Positions 27,287 to 36,464 are shown, counted from the stretch's first letter. The stretch is 64,000 nucleotides of DNA from Halomontanus rarus (GCF_029338335.1 NZ_CP119797.1); one strand, 5' to 3'. Numbers and translations: made by a program. The notes: generated by a model from the sequence alone, not told the origin.

Positions 27287-27436
27287 CTACAGGACGTGAA
27301 ACGACGTCCCGCCGCAGGGACACCCGTCTCGAGAGCCGATCGGAATCACGTCGCCGTCTTCCGATTCGAAGACGGCAAACGCTTTCCCGCAGTCCTCACA
27401 GACACCGGCGGCCTTCGTTCTCGCGTTGGATTCCAT
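27287..27436 (-). CDS. Tiny zinc-ribbon protein
   Basis: A 49-residue protein with two zinc knuckles, CEDCG near residue 13 and CPCG near the C terminus. The start at 27436 (MESNARTKAAG) is preferred over an upstream extension that looks non-coding. Such small CPxCG-type proteins are frequent in haloarchaea and several affect regulation or metal handling, but no role can be assigned here. Confidence 0.65.
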   Translation of the reverse strand: MESNARTKAAGVCEDCGKAFAVFESEDGDVIPIGSRDGCPCGGTSFHVL

Positions 27437-27517
27437 GCGATGGAGAGGCTGCAAGCCTATATAACGAAATCCGGACCTAAACTGGAATATCGGGTATATT
27501 CTTCCAGGTGACAACAG

Positions 27518-28864
27518 CTACCACTCGACGAGCGCTCGCGTCCCGTGGAACCGGACGAGGATCACGAGGAAGGTGCCGACGCCCGTCAACGCGAACGCGC
27601 CGCCGAGGTAGAACACCGAGGCCATGCTCACTTCGGTCATCAGCCAGCCGCCCAGCAGCGGCGCGATCACGCTGCCCGGCCGCCAGACGAGTTCGCGGAT
27701 GCCGAAGCTGGAGGCGACGCCGCCGTCTTCGGTTCCTTCGTCAGCGAACAGGGCCATACTCGCGGGTTCGCGGAAACTGTCGGCGATACCGAGCAGCCCC
27801 GAGAGCGCGACCAGGGGGACGAACGCGGGCGAGACGTCGCCGAACACGGAGATCTGCTCGGGGATCGTTTCGACGAACGGTGCGCTGGCGCCGGCGAGGA
27901 CGCCCGGAACGCCGATCATGATCGAAGCGGGTGCGCCCAGCGCGGTTCCGATCGCCGAGGAGAACGGGACGAGTAACGCGATCAGGCCGTAGACACCGCC
28001 GCCGGCGAAGACGAACAGCGCGCGGCCGTAGCCGTCCGAGAGGCGGCCGGTGAAGGGCTGACAGCACATGTTGGTGAACTTCTCGGCGGTGACGGTGAGC
28101 GCGACCGCGAGGCCGCCGTAGGCGAGGCCGCCGCTCGAGGCGGCGACGCCCGCGAAGATCGGCACCCACGTTCGCACGAGGGTCACCGAAAACGCGTACT
28201 GAAAGCGGAACGTGGACAGCGTCAGGATCTTTCGGTTGAGCGCGAGATCGCTGAACGGGAACCCCTCGACGCGGGTTTCGTCCGTCTCGAGGTATCGAAA
28301 CGTGCCGAACCAGGCGACGACCATGATACAGACGATGATCGTGAAGATCGGGCCGAAGCCGAAGACCTCGTAGAGGGCACCGGCCCCGAGGCTGCCGAAG
28401 ATCGAGGCGGAGAAGCTCGCGGCGTTGGCCTTGCCGATGTAGTTCGCACGCGTGCCGGTGTCGGCGATCTGGCCGACGAGCGAGAGCGTCATCAGTCCGG
28501 TGCCGGTGACCGCGACTCCCTGCAACGCTCGAATGAGGATGAACGACGCGCTCGAGTCGACGACCGGAAAGAGTGCGTAGATGGCGGCGCCGAGGCCGAC
28601 GACGATCAGGAGGACGGTTCGCTTGTCGAAGCGATCGCCGGCCCACGCGAGCGGGATCACGGCGAAGGTCTGTGCGATCGTGAACCCGGTCGTGTACATT
28701 CCGATGATGAAACCGGCGCTGATCGTGACACCGAGGACGGTCGTTCCGCTGGGATCGAGTGCGTTGATGTAGTAGGGAAGGAGTGTGATGAGGGTGATGA
28801 ACCCGAACCCTTCCGCGAATCGCGTCAGATAGAGCGCCCAGAACTGTGGCCGGTTGTCGTTCAC
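27518..28864 (-). CDS. MFS transporter
   Basis: A 448-residue permease with about twelve hydrophobic helices, a central cytoplasmic loop and the helix-2/3 loop motif AGDRFDKRT. The GTG at 28864 begins the first helix region (NDNRPQFWALYL). An ATG at 28933 would add 23 residues with no membrane or family character. The substrate is unknown. It is divergent from the intergenic region that follows and converges with the zinc-ribbon gene side. Confidence 0.85.
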   Translation of the reverse strand: MNDNRPQFWALYLTRFAEGFGFITLITLLPYYINALDPSGTTVLGVTISAGFIIGMYTTGFTIAQTFAVIPLAWAGDRFDKRTVLLIVVGLGAAIYALFPVVDSSASFILIRALQGVAVTGTGLMTLSLVGQIADTGTRANYIGKANAASFSASIFGSLGAGALYEVFGFGPIFTIIVCIMVVAWFGTFRYLETDETRVEGFPFSDLALNRKILTLSTFRFQYAFSVTLVRTWVPIFAGVAASSGGLAYGGLAVALTVTAEKFTNMCCQPFTGRLSDGYGRALFVFAGGGVYGLIALLVPFSSAIGTALGAPASIMIGVPGVLAGASAPFVETIPEQISVFGDVSPAFVPLVALSGLLGIADSFREPASMALFADEGTEDGGVASSFGIRELVWRPGSVIAPLLGGWLMTEVSMASVFYLGGAFALTGVGTFLVILVRFHGTRALVEW

Positions 28865-29180
28865 ACAGGTGGGTGTCGCGGGCCGACGAAAGTGACTTTC
28901 GAATCGAAAACTCGTGGTATCCTCGAGTATCAAGAACGCGACGTTATTGGCGAGCGAAATTCTGCCAAACGTTAATATATGTGTGTGTAGGCCACGTTAC
29001 CAGGGCAATGGCGGCGATGTCACACGCTCCATGCCCTTCCCCAGCGGTTTCCGGCCCACCGACGTCTGACACGTTCTCGTCATCTCGAGTGCTCTCCACC
29101 GACACCGTCTTGCAAAATCGTCTTCTTCGACCGTCGACCTCGCTACGTTCCTTGAGCGCGGCCTGACGACTGCCGTGGCG
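28865..29180. other. MFS upstream intergenic region
   Basis: About 316 bp without a convincing gene. It contains GTTAATATATGTGTGTG near 28973, a possible promoter element. A continuous frame on the plus strand has no homology signs and is not credited. Confidence 0.45.
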
Positions 29181-29450
29181 CTACGATTCGATCTTTTCGA
29201 CGATCTCGCGGGCCTGTTCTTCGGCTTTCTCCTCGCCGACGCTCTTCTTGATCAACACGCTGGTGACCTCCCAGTCGTCTTCTCCCTCGACTTTGCCGGT
29301 TCGCACCTCGCTCCCCTCGGAAACCGATTCTGCCGGCTCCTCCGCCCAGTCGGGGGTTCGAATCTCGTCGTAGCGATCGGGGTCGCGAAACCGAACGTGG
29401 ATGTACTCGTCTTCGGTGTCCACCGTTTCGACGTCGGGAACGTCTGTCAT
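29181..29450 (-). CDS. Small acidic haloarchaeal protein, unknown function
   Basis: An 89-residue, strongly acidic protein that I do not recognise. It has a short N-terminal strand region (EYIHVRFRDPDRYDEIRTP), a middle VRTGKVEGEDDWEVTSVLI hairpin-like segment, and a C-terminal charged helix (GEEKAEEQAREIVEKIES). The codon pattern and acidity are normal for the replicon, which supports it as a real gene. Start MTDVPDV lies 130 bp from the UspA gene. Confidence 0.65.
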   Translation of the reverse strand: MTDVPDVETVDTEDEYIHVRFRDPDRYDEIRTPDWAEEPAESVSEGSEVRTGKVEGEDDWEVTSVLIKKSVGEEKAEEQAREIVEKIES

Positions 29451-29579
29451 GAACTGACTACTCCGGTGAGTCGTGTGAACGTTGGCCCTGAATATGCCCG
29501 GCTTCTGATCGAATGCCGGCGGCTCCGTCGCGGCTGTGCGACCGTTTCGAACGGGTCTGTGTCTTCGGTCCCGTTCCTC

Positions 29580-30023
29580 TCACCGAACGACCGTAACCGG
29601 AACGGATGACCGCCGCGTCACCGTTTCGGCGACGCTCCCGAGTAAGAGCCGCGAGACGCCCGTACGTCCTCGACTGCCCACGACGACGTGGTCGACGTCG
29701 TGTTCCGAAACGTACTCGACGATCGCTCGTGCCGGTTTGCCGACTTCGACTGCGGTCTCGAGTTCCGGTTCCCCGCCCTCGAGCACCCCGTCGTCTCGGA
29801 GGCGGTCGATCGCCCGCTCACAGAGTTCTTCGCCCCGGGTTCTCGCTCGCTCGAACGCCTCGGTGTCGAAGTAGCTGCCGTCCACACCGGTGTACGTTCC
29901 CGCCGCTGGATCGACGACGTGGAGGACGGTGATTCGATCGCTCGCGAAGACCGCAGCGGCGTGATCCAGCGCCCGCCACGCGGGCTCCGATCCGTCGATT
30001 GGGACCAGTACGTGTCTCACCAT
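29580..30023 (-). CDS. Universal stress protein, single UspA domain
   Basis: A 147-residue UspA protein. The start at 30023 (MVRHVLVPIDGSEP) is the normal Usp opening; longer in-frame sequence upstream is unrelated. The ATP-binding loop GSRGRTGVSRLLLGSVAE fits the G-2x-G-9x-G-S pattern. It lies beside the HalOD1/DsrE/TusA genes on the same strand and may be co-regulated with sulfur genes. Confidence 0.88.
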   Translation of the reverse strand: MVRHVLVPIDGSEPAWRALDHAAAVFASDRITVLHVVDPAAGTYTGVDGSYFDTEAFERARTRGEELCERAIDRLRDDGVLEGGEPELETAVEVGKPARAIVEYVSEHDVDHVVVGSRGRTGVSRLLLGSVAETVTRRSSVPVTVVR

Positions 30024-30137
30024 GGTCGAATCGATGGTCTCTCTGGCAAAAGAGCCATTGACGGCCCCGACAGTGTGGGAACTATCGCCGCAATTTATAT
30101 CTTCTACGGACACTCGATCGGACGGCGGGAGCGCGGT

Positions 30138-30386
30138 TTAGTCAGACATCTCTATGTTACCGTTCGAACGGACTGTCACTTCGTACCCCCGGTACCCGAA
30201 CGAAACGCGTCCGGTTCGACCCGAGCGGTTCTCGGCGGTCGGTTCAAACAGTCGGTCCAGTGCGGTGGGGTCGACAACGGCGTGAAGCGGTGGATGGAGG
30301 TCCGCCGGGGCGACGTCTTCCGCATCGGCGATCTTCTCGAGGACGCGCAGACTTGGCTTCGGGGGCGAGTTTTCGGTTTCTCCCAT
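30138..30386 (-). CDS. HalOD1 output-domain protein
   Basis: An 82-residue stand-alone HalOD1 domain: VLEKIADAEDVAPADLHPPLHAVVDPTALDRL, then a GRVSFGYRGYEVTV strand pair ending in VRSNGNIEMSD. HalOD1 is a haloarchaeal domain often placed as an output module of signalling proteins, with unknown mechanism. It is the fourth gene of a same-strand run with UspA, DsrE and TusA, so it may sense or report sulfur status; this is inference. Confidence 0.75.
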   Translation of the reverse strand: MGETENSPPKPSLRVLEKIADAEDVAPADLHPPLHAVVDPTALDRLFEPTAENRSGRTGRVSFGYRGYEVTVRSNGNIEMSD

Positions 30387-30389
30387 GGC

Positions 30390-30980
30390 CTATACTAAGA
30401 GCTGGATGTCGGATTCGCTCATGTGCTGGAGTGCGGTCGCCGCACCGACACCCGTGGTCACGCCGTCGTAGAAGTCGTCCTCGTCGTAGTCCATCAGCTC
30501 GATCGTCATCTGGCAGGCCTGCAGATCGACGCCGCTCTCGAGCGAGAGGTCGATCAACTCCTCGATGGTGGCGGTGCCGTTGTCGTCGATCTTCTTCTGC
30601 ATCATCTTCGTGGCCATCGTGTCCATGCCGGGGAGTGCGGCGACGGCGTTCGGCACCGGCATGTTCGGGTTGCCGACGGCGCTCAGCTTGAGGTCCTTCG
30701 ACTTCTCCTCGTGGAGGATATCGAGCCCCCAGAACGTGTGGAAGACGACGACTTCCCACCCGAACGCGGCCGCCGTGCTCGCGAGGATCAACGGCGGATA
30801 CGCCATGTCGAAGCTCCCCTGCGTGGCGACGATGGTCATCTTCTTCCGGTCGTCGCCGTCGTCTATGTCGGCGACCGACTCCTCGAGTTCCTCGACGCGC
30901 TCACGAAGTGCTTGCACTTCGGCGGCGTCGAACTCGACTTCGCCGTCGTCGATCGACGTCGGTGGGTTGTCCGTGCTCAT
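30390..30980 (-). CDS. DsrE/DsrF/DrsH-family sulfur-transfer protein
   Basis: A 196-residue protein with an N-terminal coiled coil (VQALRERVEELEESVADID, residues 25-45) followed by the DsrE_2 fold (KKMTIVATQGSFDMAYPP and VVVFHTFWGLDIL). A conserved Cys lies in VDLQACQMTIELM. Such proteins relay persulfide sulfur with TusA. Its start overlaps the end of TusA (ATGA), and the DsrE-TusA pairing is a recurrent sulfur-trafficking unit in bacteria and archaea. Confidence 0.85.
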   Translation of the reverse strand: MSTDNPPTSIDDGEVEFDAAEVQALRERVEELEESVADIDDGDDRKKMTIVATQGSFDMAYPPLILASTAAAFGWEVVVFHTFWGLDILHEEKSKDLKLSAVGNPNMPVPNAVAALPGMDTMATKMMQKKIDDNGTATIEELIDLSLESGVDLQACQMTIELMDYDEDDFYDGVTTGVGAATALQHMSESDIQLLV

Positions 30981-31225
30981 CGTTCCGTCTTCTTCACGTA
31001 GTGGGTGTAGATGTCGTCGCCCTCGACCTGTTCGAGGAGTTCGACGCCGTCGGTGCCGTCGGCCCACCCTCGGATGTCGCTCATGCTGCCCGAGTCCGTC
31101 GCGACGACCTCGAGGACGTCGTCGGCCTCGAGGTCGTCGATCGCTTGCTTGGTCTTCACGATGGGCATCGGGCAAGACTGTCCTTTCACGTCCAGCGTCT
31201 CCGTGGTCTGGTATTCCGAACTCAT
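30977..31225 (-). CDS. tusA: TusA-family sulfur carrier
   Basis: An 82-residue TusA/SirA-type protein. Cys18 lies in QSCPMPIVKTKQAI, the CPxP motif that carries sulfane sulfur. Length and fold match the family. It leads the run TusA-DsrE-HalOD1 on the minus strand, divergent from the rhodanese-MBL gene. A CACAATATC motif lies about 35 bp upstream, near the likely promoter. Confidence 0.9.
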   Translation of the reverse strand: MSSEYQTTETLDVKGQSCPMPIVKTKQAIDDLEADDVLEVVATDSGSMSDIRGWADGTDGVELLEQVEGDDIYTHYVKKTER

Positions 31226-31257
31226 GGTTTCTTTCTGTGCCCCGTATTGGAGCTATC

Positions 31258-31266
31258 ACACAATAT
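31258..31266. promoter_or_regulatory. CACAATATT-type site before tusA
   Basis: CACAATATC (8/9 to CACAATATT) lies in the tusA promoter region, 33-41 bp before its start. A TATA-like run (CTTTTATGGG on the minus strand) is nearby. Confidence 0.4.
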
Positions 31267-31294
31267 CGTTCGTACCCATAAAAGGCTATCGACT

Positions 31295-31304
31295 ATTGTA
31301 CAAT
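31295..31304. promoter_or_regulatory. ATTGTACAAT palindrome, divergent region
   Basis: A perfect 10-bp palindrome between tusA and the rhodanese-MBL gene. Further right, TATTGTG at 31401 matches the CACAATATT motif in inverse (7/9). Together they suggest an operator region for the divergent sulfur genes. Confidence 0.4.
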
Positions 31305-31460
31305 ACAAGAACAGTCGACTTGGCTAAAACACGGATTTCTAGTTTGTATTGCCTGTATATGCACTAACAGCGTACAAACACTGAATCTCCACGACAACTG
31401 TATTGTGGGATATAGGAAATACTACGCAAACCCTTAAGTGCCAGTAGCCGATACTGGGAC

Positions 31461-32663
31461 GTGTACAACATGGACGACATGGATCTTCCACTGCCAGACG
31501 TCGAGATCGAATCGGTCAGTCCTGACGAGTTGAAGGACCGAATTGACGCGGGTGAGGACGTTACGCTCCTCGACGCTCGCATGGAATCGGAGTACGAGGA
31601 GTGGCGAATCGACGGCGAAAACGTCGAGTCGATCAACGTCCCGTACTTCGAATTCCTCGACGACGAGATCGACGACGACGTTCTTGCACAGATTCCCGAC
31701 GACCGAGAAATCACGGTTCTCTGTGCGAAGGGCGGCTCGAGCGAGTACGTCGCCGGGACGTTGAAAGAACGCGGCTACGACGTCGACCACCTCGAGGAGG
31801 GGATGAACGGCTGGGCGCGCATCTACGAGCGCGTCGAGGTCGAACGCTACGACGGCGCTGGGACGCTCTATCAGTACCAGCGTCCCTCGAGTGGCTGTCT
31901 CGGCTACCTCCTCGTCGACGGCGACGAGGCGGCCGTGATCGATCCGCTGCGCGCGTTCGCGGATCGGTATCTCGAGGACGCGGACGAACTGGATGCCGGT
32001 CTGACGTACGCGGTCGACACGCACATCCACGCGGACCACATCTCGGGCGTCCGCGACCTCGCCGACGAGGGCGTCGAAGGTGTCATCCCCGAGGCGGCGG
32101 TCGACCGCGGCGTCACGTACGCCGACGAGATGACCCTCGCAGCGGACGGCGACGAGTTCAGGGTCGGGTCGGCGACGATCGAGACCGTCTCCACGCCCGG
32201 ACACACCTCCGGGATGACCTCGTACCTGATCGACGGCTCGCTGCTCGCGACCGGCGACGGCCTGTTCGTCGAGAGCGTCGCCCGTCCCGACTTGGAGGAG
32301 GGCGACGAGGGCGCGGAAGACGCCGCGCGACAGCTCTACGAGTCGCTACAGGAGCGCGTGCTGACCCTGCCCGACGACACGCTGATCGGCGGCGCACACT
32401 TCGGCGGCTCTGCCGAACCCGCCGACGACGGCACGTACACGGCACCGGTCGGCCAGCTCGAGGGGGAGATGGACGCCCTGACGATGGACGAAGACGAGTT
32501 CGTCGAACTGATCCTCTCGGACATGCCGCCGCGACCGGCCAACTACGAGGACATCATTCGGACGAACCTCGGCCAGCGGGAGACCGACGACGAGGAGGCG
32601 TTCGAACTCGAGCTCGGCCCGAACAACTGCGCGGCCAGCCAGGAGTCGCTGGCGGGTGACTGA
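31461..32663 (+). CDS. Rhodanese-metallo-beta-lactamase fusion (persulfide dioxygenase-like)
   Basis: A 400-residue fusion with an unusual order: rhodanese first. Residues 15-115 form the rhodanese domain with active loop CAKGGSS, and residues 130-330 an MBL fold. The MBL motif HIHADH and later TPGHTSGMTSY and LLATGDGLFVESVARPDL match ETHE1-type persulfide dioxygenases. These oxidise glutathione or other persulfides to sulfite in the cytosol. A GTG at 31461 or ATG at 31470 can start it. It is followed within 6 bp by the YeeE gene, forming an operon. Confidence 0.85.
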   Translation: MYNMDDMDLPLPDVEIESVSPDELKDRIDAGEDVTLLDARMESEYEEWRIDGENVESINVPYFEFLDDEIDDDVLAQIPDDREITVLCAKGGSSEYVAGTLKERGYDVDHLEEGMNGWARIYERVEVERYDGAGTLYQYQRPSSGCLGYLLVDGDEAAVIDPLRAFADRYLEDADELDAGLTYAVDTHIHADHISGVRDLADEGVEGVIPEAAVDRGVTYADEMTLAADGDEFRVGSATIETVSTPGHTSGMTSYLIDGSLLATGDGLFVESVARPDLEEGDEGAEDAARQLYESLQERVLTLPDDTLIGGAHFGGSAEPADDGTYTAPVGQLEGEMDALTMDEDEFVELILSDMPPRPANYEDIIRTNLGQRETDDEEAFELELGPNNCAASQESLAGD

Positions 32664-32668
32664 TCACC

Positions 32669-33181
32669 GTGTTCGAGATCGCGATGCTCGCCGAACTCGC
32701 CGCTCCGGGTCAGGTGGTGCCCGCCGAGCCGTTTCCCAACGGCATCTCCCGGTACGCCATCGGGGGACTGCTCGTCGGCCTCGGCGCGGTCGTCATCTAC
32801 CTCGGGACGGGGATCGCCGCGGGCGCGAGCACGTTCCTCGAGTCGACGCTGTCGTACGTCTCCGACCAGTCGCGATTCCAGCAGTATCTGGCGTCTCGGG
32901 ACTGGCGCGTCGTGTTCACGCTGGGAATCGTCCTCGGAGCGGCGGTGTACGCCGTCTTCTGGCAGGGCGGAGCGTGGACGACGGACGTCCAGCCCTGGCG
33001 ACTGCTGCTCGGCGGCGTCCTCGTCGGAATCGGCACCCGAGTCGGCAAGGGCTGCACGTCCGGACACGGCGTCTGCGGCGTCGGCTCGGCCTCGAAGACC
33101 TCGATCGTCGGCGTGATCACGTTCCTGACGGTCGCGATCGTGACGGCCCAGCTCGTCCAGGCACTGGGGGTGAGTCCGTGA
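32669..33181 (+). CDS. YeeE/YedE-family membrane protein, N-terminal half
   Basis: A 170-residue membrane protein with four or five helices. The motif RVGKGCTSGHGVCG carries the Cys pair of the sulfur-compound transporter family (DUF395, thiosulfate import). Full YeeE proteins have two such halves; here they are separate genes. It starts with GTG 6 bp after the rhodanese-MBL stop. Confidence 0.82.
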   Translation: MFEIAMLAELAAPGQVVPAEPFPNGISRYAIGGLLVGLGAVVIYLGTGIAAGASTFLESTLSYVSDQSRFQQYLASRDWRVVFTLGIVLGAAVYAVFWQGGAWTTDVQPWRLLLGGVLVGIGTRVGKGCTSGHGVCGVGSASKTSIVGVITFLTVAIVTAQLVQALGVSP

Positions 33182-33236
33182 GCGAGACCCTCGCTCCGCT
33201 CGCGTCTCGGAATAGCGAACGGGGAGGTGACGACCC

Positions 33237-33698
33237 GTGAGCAGGAACCGCCATCCCCTGTTCGTGCCGCTGATCCTCGTCGGCGGCCTGATCTTCGGCT
33301 TCGGACTCGCCTACAGCCACATGGCCCGTCCCGAAGTGGTGCTGGATTTCCTCCAGTTCGACGACTTCGGCCTCCTGTTCGTCATGTTCGGGGCGGCGGT
33401 CGTCTCGGGAATCGCCTTCGCGGCGATGCCTCGAGTGCGTGATCGCGCGCCGCTGACCGGCGACGTGTACGGTCGTCGCCTGAAGTCGTTCGATCGCAAC
33501 GTCCTGATCGGCGGCGCCATCTTCGGCGTCGGCTGGGGCCTCTCGGGGATCTGTCCCGGCGCGGCCTACGCCAGCCTCGGGATCGGCAACGTCACCATCC
33601 TGTGGGCGATCGCCGGCATGTTCGCCGGCGCCTACCTGCAGGGCGTCTGGCGTAGCCAGCGCACCGCGGCCGAAACCGCCCCGGCGGGTGCCGACTGA
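33237..33698 (+). CDS. YeeE/YedE-family membrane protein, C-terminal half
   Basis: A 153-residue companion of the preceding gene. The motif GWGLSGICPGAAYAS provides the second Cys-containing pore element. With the preceding gene it should form one transporter for thiosulfate or a related sulfur compound. It starts with GTG after a 55-bp gap rich in GAGCGA-type repeat words. Confidence 0.82.
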   Translation: MSRNRHPLFVPLILVGGLIFGFGLAYSHMARPEVVLDFLQFDDFGLLFVMFGAAVVSGIAFAAMPRVRDRAPLTGDVYGRRLKSFDRNVLIGGAIFGVGWGLSGICPGAAYASLGIGNVTILWAIAGMFAGAYLQGVWRSQRTAAETAPAGAD

Positions 33699-33743
33699 CG
33701 ACGCTCGCGTTTCGAGCACTGATTCGCAGTTTTTCGTACACTG

Positions 33744-34916
33744 ATGGAACCCACAACGATACTGCTGTTCGCCACCGCCGCCGTCGCGAGCCTGTTCATG
33801 GCCTGGGTGATCGGGGCCGGCTCGAGCGGCGCGACCCCGTTCGCACCGGCGGTCGGCGCGAACGCGATCCCGACGATGCGGGCGGCGTTCTTCGTCGGGA
33901 TCCTCGGTTTCGCCGGCGCGGTGACCCAGGGCGCGAGCGTCTCGGAGGCCGTCGGGAGCGGTCTCGTCGACGGAGTCAGTCTGTCGGTCGGCGGCGTCAT
34001 CGTCGTCCTGTCGATCGGCGCCGGACTGATGGCGATCGGCATCTCCACCGGCTATCCGATCGCGACCGCGTTCACCGTGACCGGGTCGGTACTCGGCGTC
34101 GGCTTCGCACTCGGCGGCGATCCGGTGTGGGGGAAGTACGCCGAAATCGGCGCGGTGTGGGTGCTCACGCCGTTCGTCGGCGGGGGAATCGCTTACGGGA
34201 TCGCGAGCGTCCTCCCGCGGCCGGACGTTCCCGAGGACGTTAGTATTCCGATACTCGCCGGCATCGTCGGCGTCGTAGTTGCGAACCTCGAGTTCGCGTT
34301 TCTCTCGTCGCTCGGGGGAACGCTCGCCGCCGCCGGGACCGCTCTGGTTCCCGTCGACGGCGCCGCGTCCACGGTCGCGATCTCGCTCGGTTTGGGCGTC
34401 GTGGCCGCGGCCGTCGTCCGCTGGGACGTCGCTCGAGATCAGGCTGGTGGACTGCGCCGGTTTCTGCTCTCACTCGGCGCGCTCGTGGCGTTCTCGGCGG
34501 GGGCGAGTCAGGTCGGGCTGGCCGTCGGCCCGCTGTTCCCGCTGCTCGAGGGGCTCCCGATGGCGTCGCCGACCGCGCTCTTGCTCGGCGGCGGCGTCGG
34601 GATCCTCGTCGGCTCCTGGACCAGCGCACCGCGGATGATCAAGTCGATCTCCCAGGAGTACGCCTCGCTGGGTCCGCGCCGATCGATCGCGACGCTCGTT
34701 CCCTCGTTTCTCATCGCACAGACCGCGGTCCTTCTGGGGGTGCCGGTCTCGTTCAACGAGATCGTCGTGAGCGCCATCGTCGGCAGCGGGTTCGCGGTCG
34801 CGGGCGGGGCCGGCGTCAGTCCCCGGAAGCTGGGATTCACCGTCCTCGCCTGGGCCGGATCGTTCGTGCTCGCGTTCGGACTCGGCTACGGATCGATGCT
34901 TCTCCTCGGACGTTGA
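33744..34916 (+). CDS. PiT-family anion permease (phosphate or sulfate)
   Basis: A 390-residue integral membrane protein with about eleven helices. The duplicated PiT signature appears as GANAIPTMRAAFF near the N terminus and SFNEIVVSAIVGSG near the C terminus. PiT proteins import phosphate; the CysP branch imports sulfate. Sitting directly after rhodanese-MBL and YeeE genes on the same strand, a sulfate or thiosulfate role is attractive but unproven. Confidence 0.8.
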   Translation: MEPTTILLFATAAVASLFMAWVIGAGSSGATPFAPAVGANAIPTMRAAFFVGILGFAGAVTQGASVSEAVGSGLVDGVSLSVGGVIVVLSIGAGLMAIGISTGYPIATAFTVTGSVLGVGFALGGDPVWGKYAEIGAVWVLTPFVGGGIAYGIASVLPRPDVPEDVSIPILAGIVGVVVANLEFAFLSSLGGTLAAAGTALVPVDGAASTVAISLGLGVVAAAVVRWDVARDQAGGLRRFLLSLGALVAFSAGASQVGLAVGPLFPLLEGLPMASPTALLLGGGVGILVGSWTSAPRMIKSISQEYASLGPRRSIATLVPSFLIAQTAVLLGVPVSFNEIVVSAIVGSGFAVAGGAGVSPRKLGFTVLAWAGSFVLAFGLGYGSMLLLGR

Positions 34917-35013
34917 AGCTGCGGGCCGACGCCTTCGTCTCCGAGACGTCGAAACGCCTCCGGTACCGATCGTACTATCGGGTATCGGGTCGCCCACGCG
35001 CTCTCGGGGTCTG

Positions 35014-36168
35014 TCAGTAGACGCGCTCGGTCGCGATCTCGGCACCCTCGACGAGCGCCTCGAGTTTCGCCCACGCGATCTCGGGGTGGACCATGCCGAG
35101 CCCGGCCTGCGTACCGAAGCCACAGTCGGGCGCGGCGACCAGCGGTGTCGCGTCGTCGACCGCATCGGCGACGCGCTCGAGGCGGTCCGCGATCGTCTCC
35201 GGGTGGTCGATGACGTTCGTCTTCACGTCGACCACGCCCGGTATCAGCGTCCAGCCGTCCGGCAGCGGGTGTTCCGCAAACGCGCGGTACTCGTGCTGGT
35301 GGCGGGGGTTAGCCTGTTCGATACTCACTCCCGTGATGTCGGCCTCGTAGAGCTCCGGCAGGAGGTCGACGAGGTCCGCGTCGAGGTGGTGAGGACCCTC
35401 GTAGCTCCCCCAGCAGGTGTGCAGGCGGACTCGCTCGGTGGGGACGTTCTCGAGGGCCTCGTTGAGCGCTTCGACGTGGAGTCGCGTGGCGTCCTTGACT
35501 TCCTCGAGGGGTTCGTCCGCGTAGGCCGCCGTCTGGCCGATGGTGAGCAGTTCGGGCGCGTCGATCTGGAGGGTCGCCCCAGACTCGGCGACCAGTTCGT
35601 ACTCCTCACGCATCGCGTCCGAGATGGCGAAGAGGAACTCCTCGTACGAGTCGTAGTACTCGTCGACGTGTGTGGTTGCGACGATGCTCGGTGACGCCGA
35701 AGTTACGAACGTCCCCTCGAAGTCGGCGTCGACGGCCGCGAGCGCGTCGTGGAACTCCTCGAGTTCGATTTCTACCTCCTCGCGGCCGGTGTACTCGACG
35801 GGGCCGGTAACGGCGGGTTGCATCGAGAGGTCGATCACGTCCGTCTGGAACGTCTCGTCGGCGTATTCCGGGTACTCCTGGAGGTCCGCCCAGAGCTCCT
35901 GCTCGCGCTCGCCGTCGATTCCGCTCAGCCGGTCTGCGACGTACCAGTTGAACGAGACCCGCGATTGTTCCCCGTTATTGACGACGTCGAGCCCGACCTC
36001 GGCCTGTCGCTCGAGGACGTTCTTCGTAGCGTCCGCGACGGTCGTGGTCCACTCGTCTTCGTCGACATCCGTCCCATCCTGCCGAGCGGTGAGGAGTTCG
36101 AGAAGCTTCGGGGGCCGCGGGAGACTTCCGACGTGTGTCGTAGAAATCCGATCTTCGGTATCCGTCAT
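35014..36168 (-). CDS. Cobalamin-independent methionine synthase-like protein
   Basis: A 384-residue MetE C-terminal-domain-type protein lacking the N-terminal domain of bacterial MetE, as is usual in archaea. It opens with THVGSLPRP. Zinc ligands lie in LHTCWGSYEGPHHLD and APDCGFGT. It transfers a methyl group to homocysteine or a related thiol. It converges with the PiT permease and fits the sulfur theme. The start MTDTEDRIST has an AT-rich promoter upstream. Confidence 0.87.
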   Translation of the reverse strand: MTDTEDRISTTHVGSLPRPPKLLELLTARQDGTDVDEDEWTTTVADATKNVLERQAEVGLDVVNNGEQSRVSFNWYVADRLSGIDGEREQELWADLQEYPEYADETFQTDVIDLSMQPAVTGPVEYTGREEVEIELEEFHDALAAVDADFEGTFVTSASPSIVATTHVDEYYDSYEEFLFAISDAMREEYELVAESGATLQIDAPELLTIGQTAAYADEPLEEVKDATRLHVEALNEALENVPTERVRLHTCWGSYEGPHHLDADLVDLLPELYEADITGVSIEQANPRHQHEYRAFAEHPLPDGWTLIPGVVDVKTNVIDHPETIADRLERVADAVDDATPLVAAPDCGFGTQAGLGMVHPEIAWAKLEALVEGAEIATERVY

Positions 36169-36464
36169 TGGGGCTCACTCAGCTACTCGACGAGCAGAAT
36201 ATTAATTCGAGGCCACCGTACGGACGAAAATTCGGTTCCGACGACTGTTCGACGAACCAAACCCGTCCGCTGTCGTTCCGTCCGACGGACCGTCCCGTCG
36301 ATCAGCGGGAAACTCACCCCGCTGGACGAAGACGGTACGTGGCGCGAACGAAGTCCTCGTGAGCGTTTCGATCGGCACGTCCGCACGACGTACGTGGACG
36401 TGTCCCACGACTCAGGTACTGAGTCGATACGTACGTTCTTTTCGCTGCACGCGAAGACACGCTC

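Noticed and set aside
26038..27299. Arg/Ser-rich frames around the HpcH aldolase gene
   Set aside because: They are out-of-frame shadows of hutI and the aldolase and have no domains.
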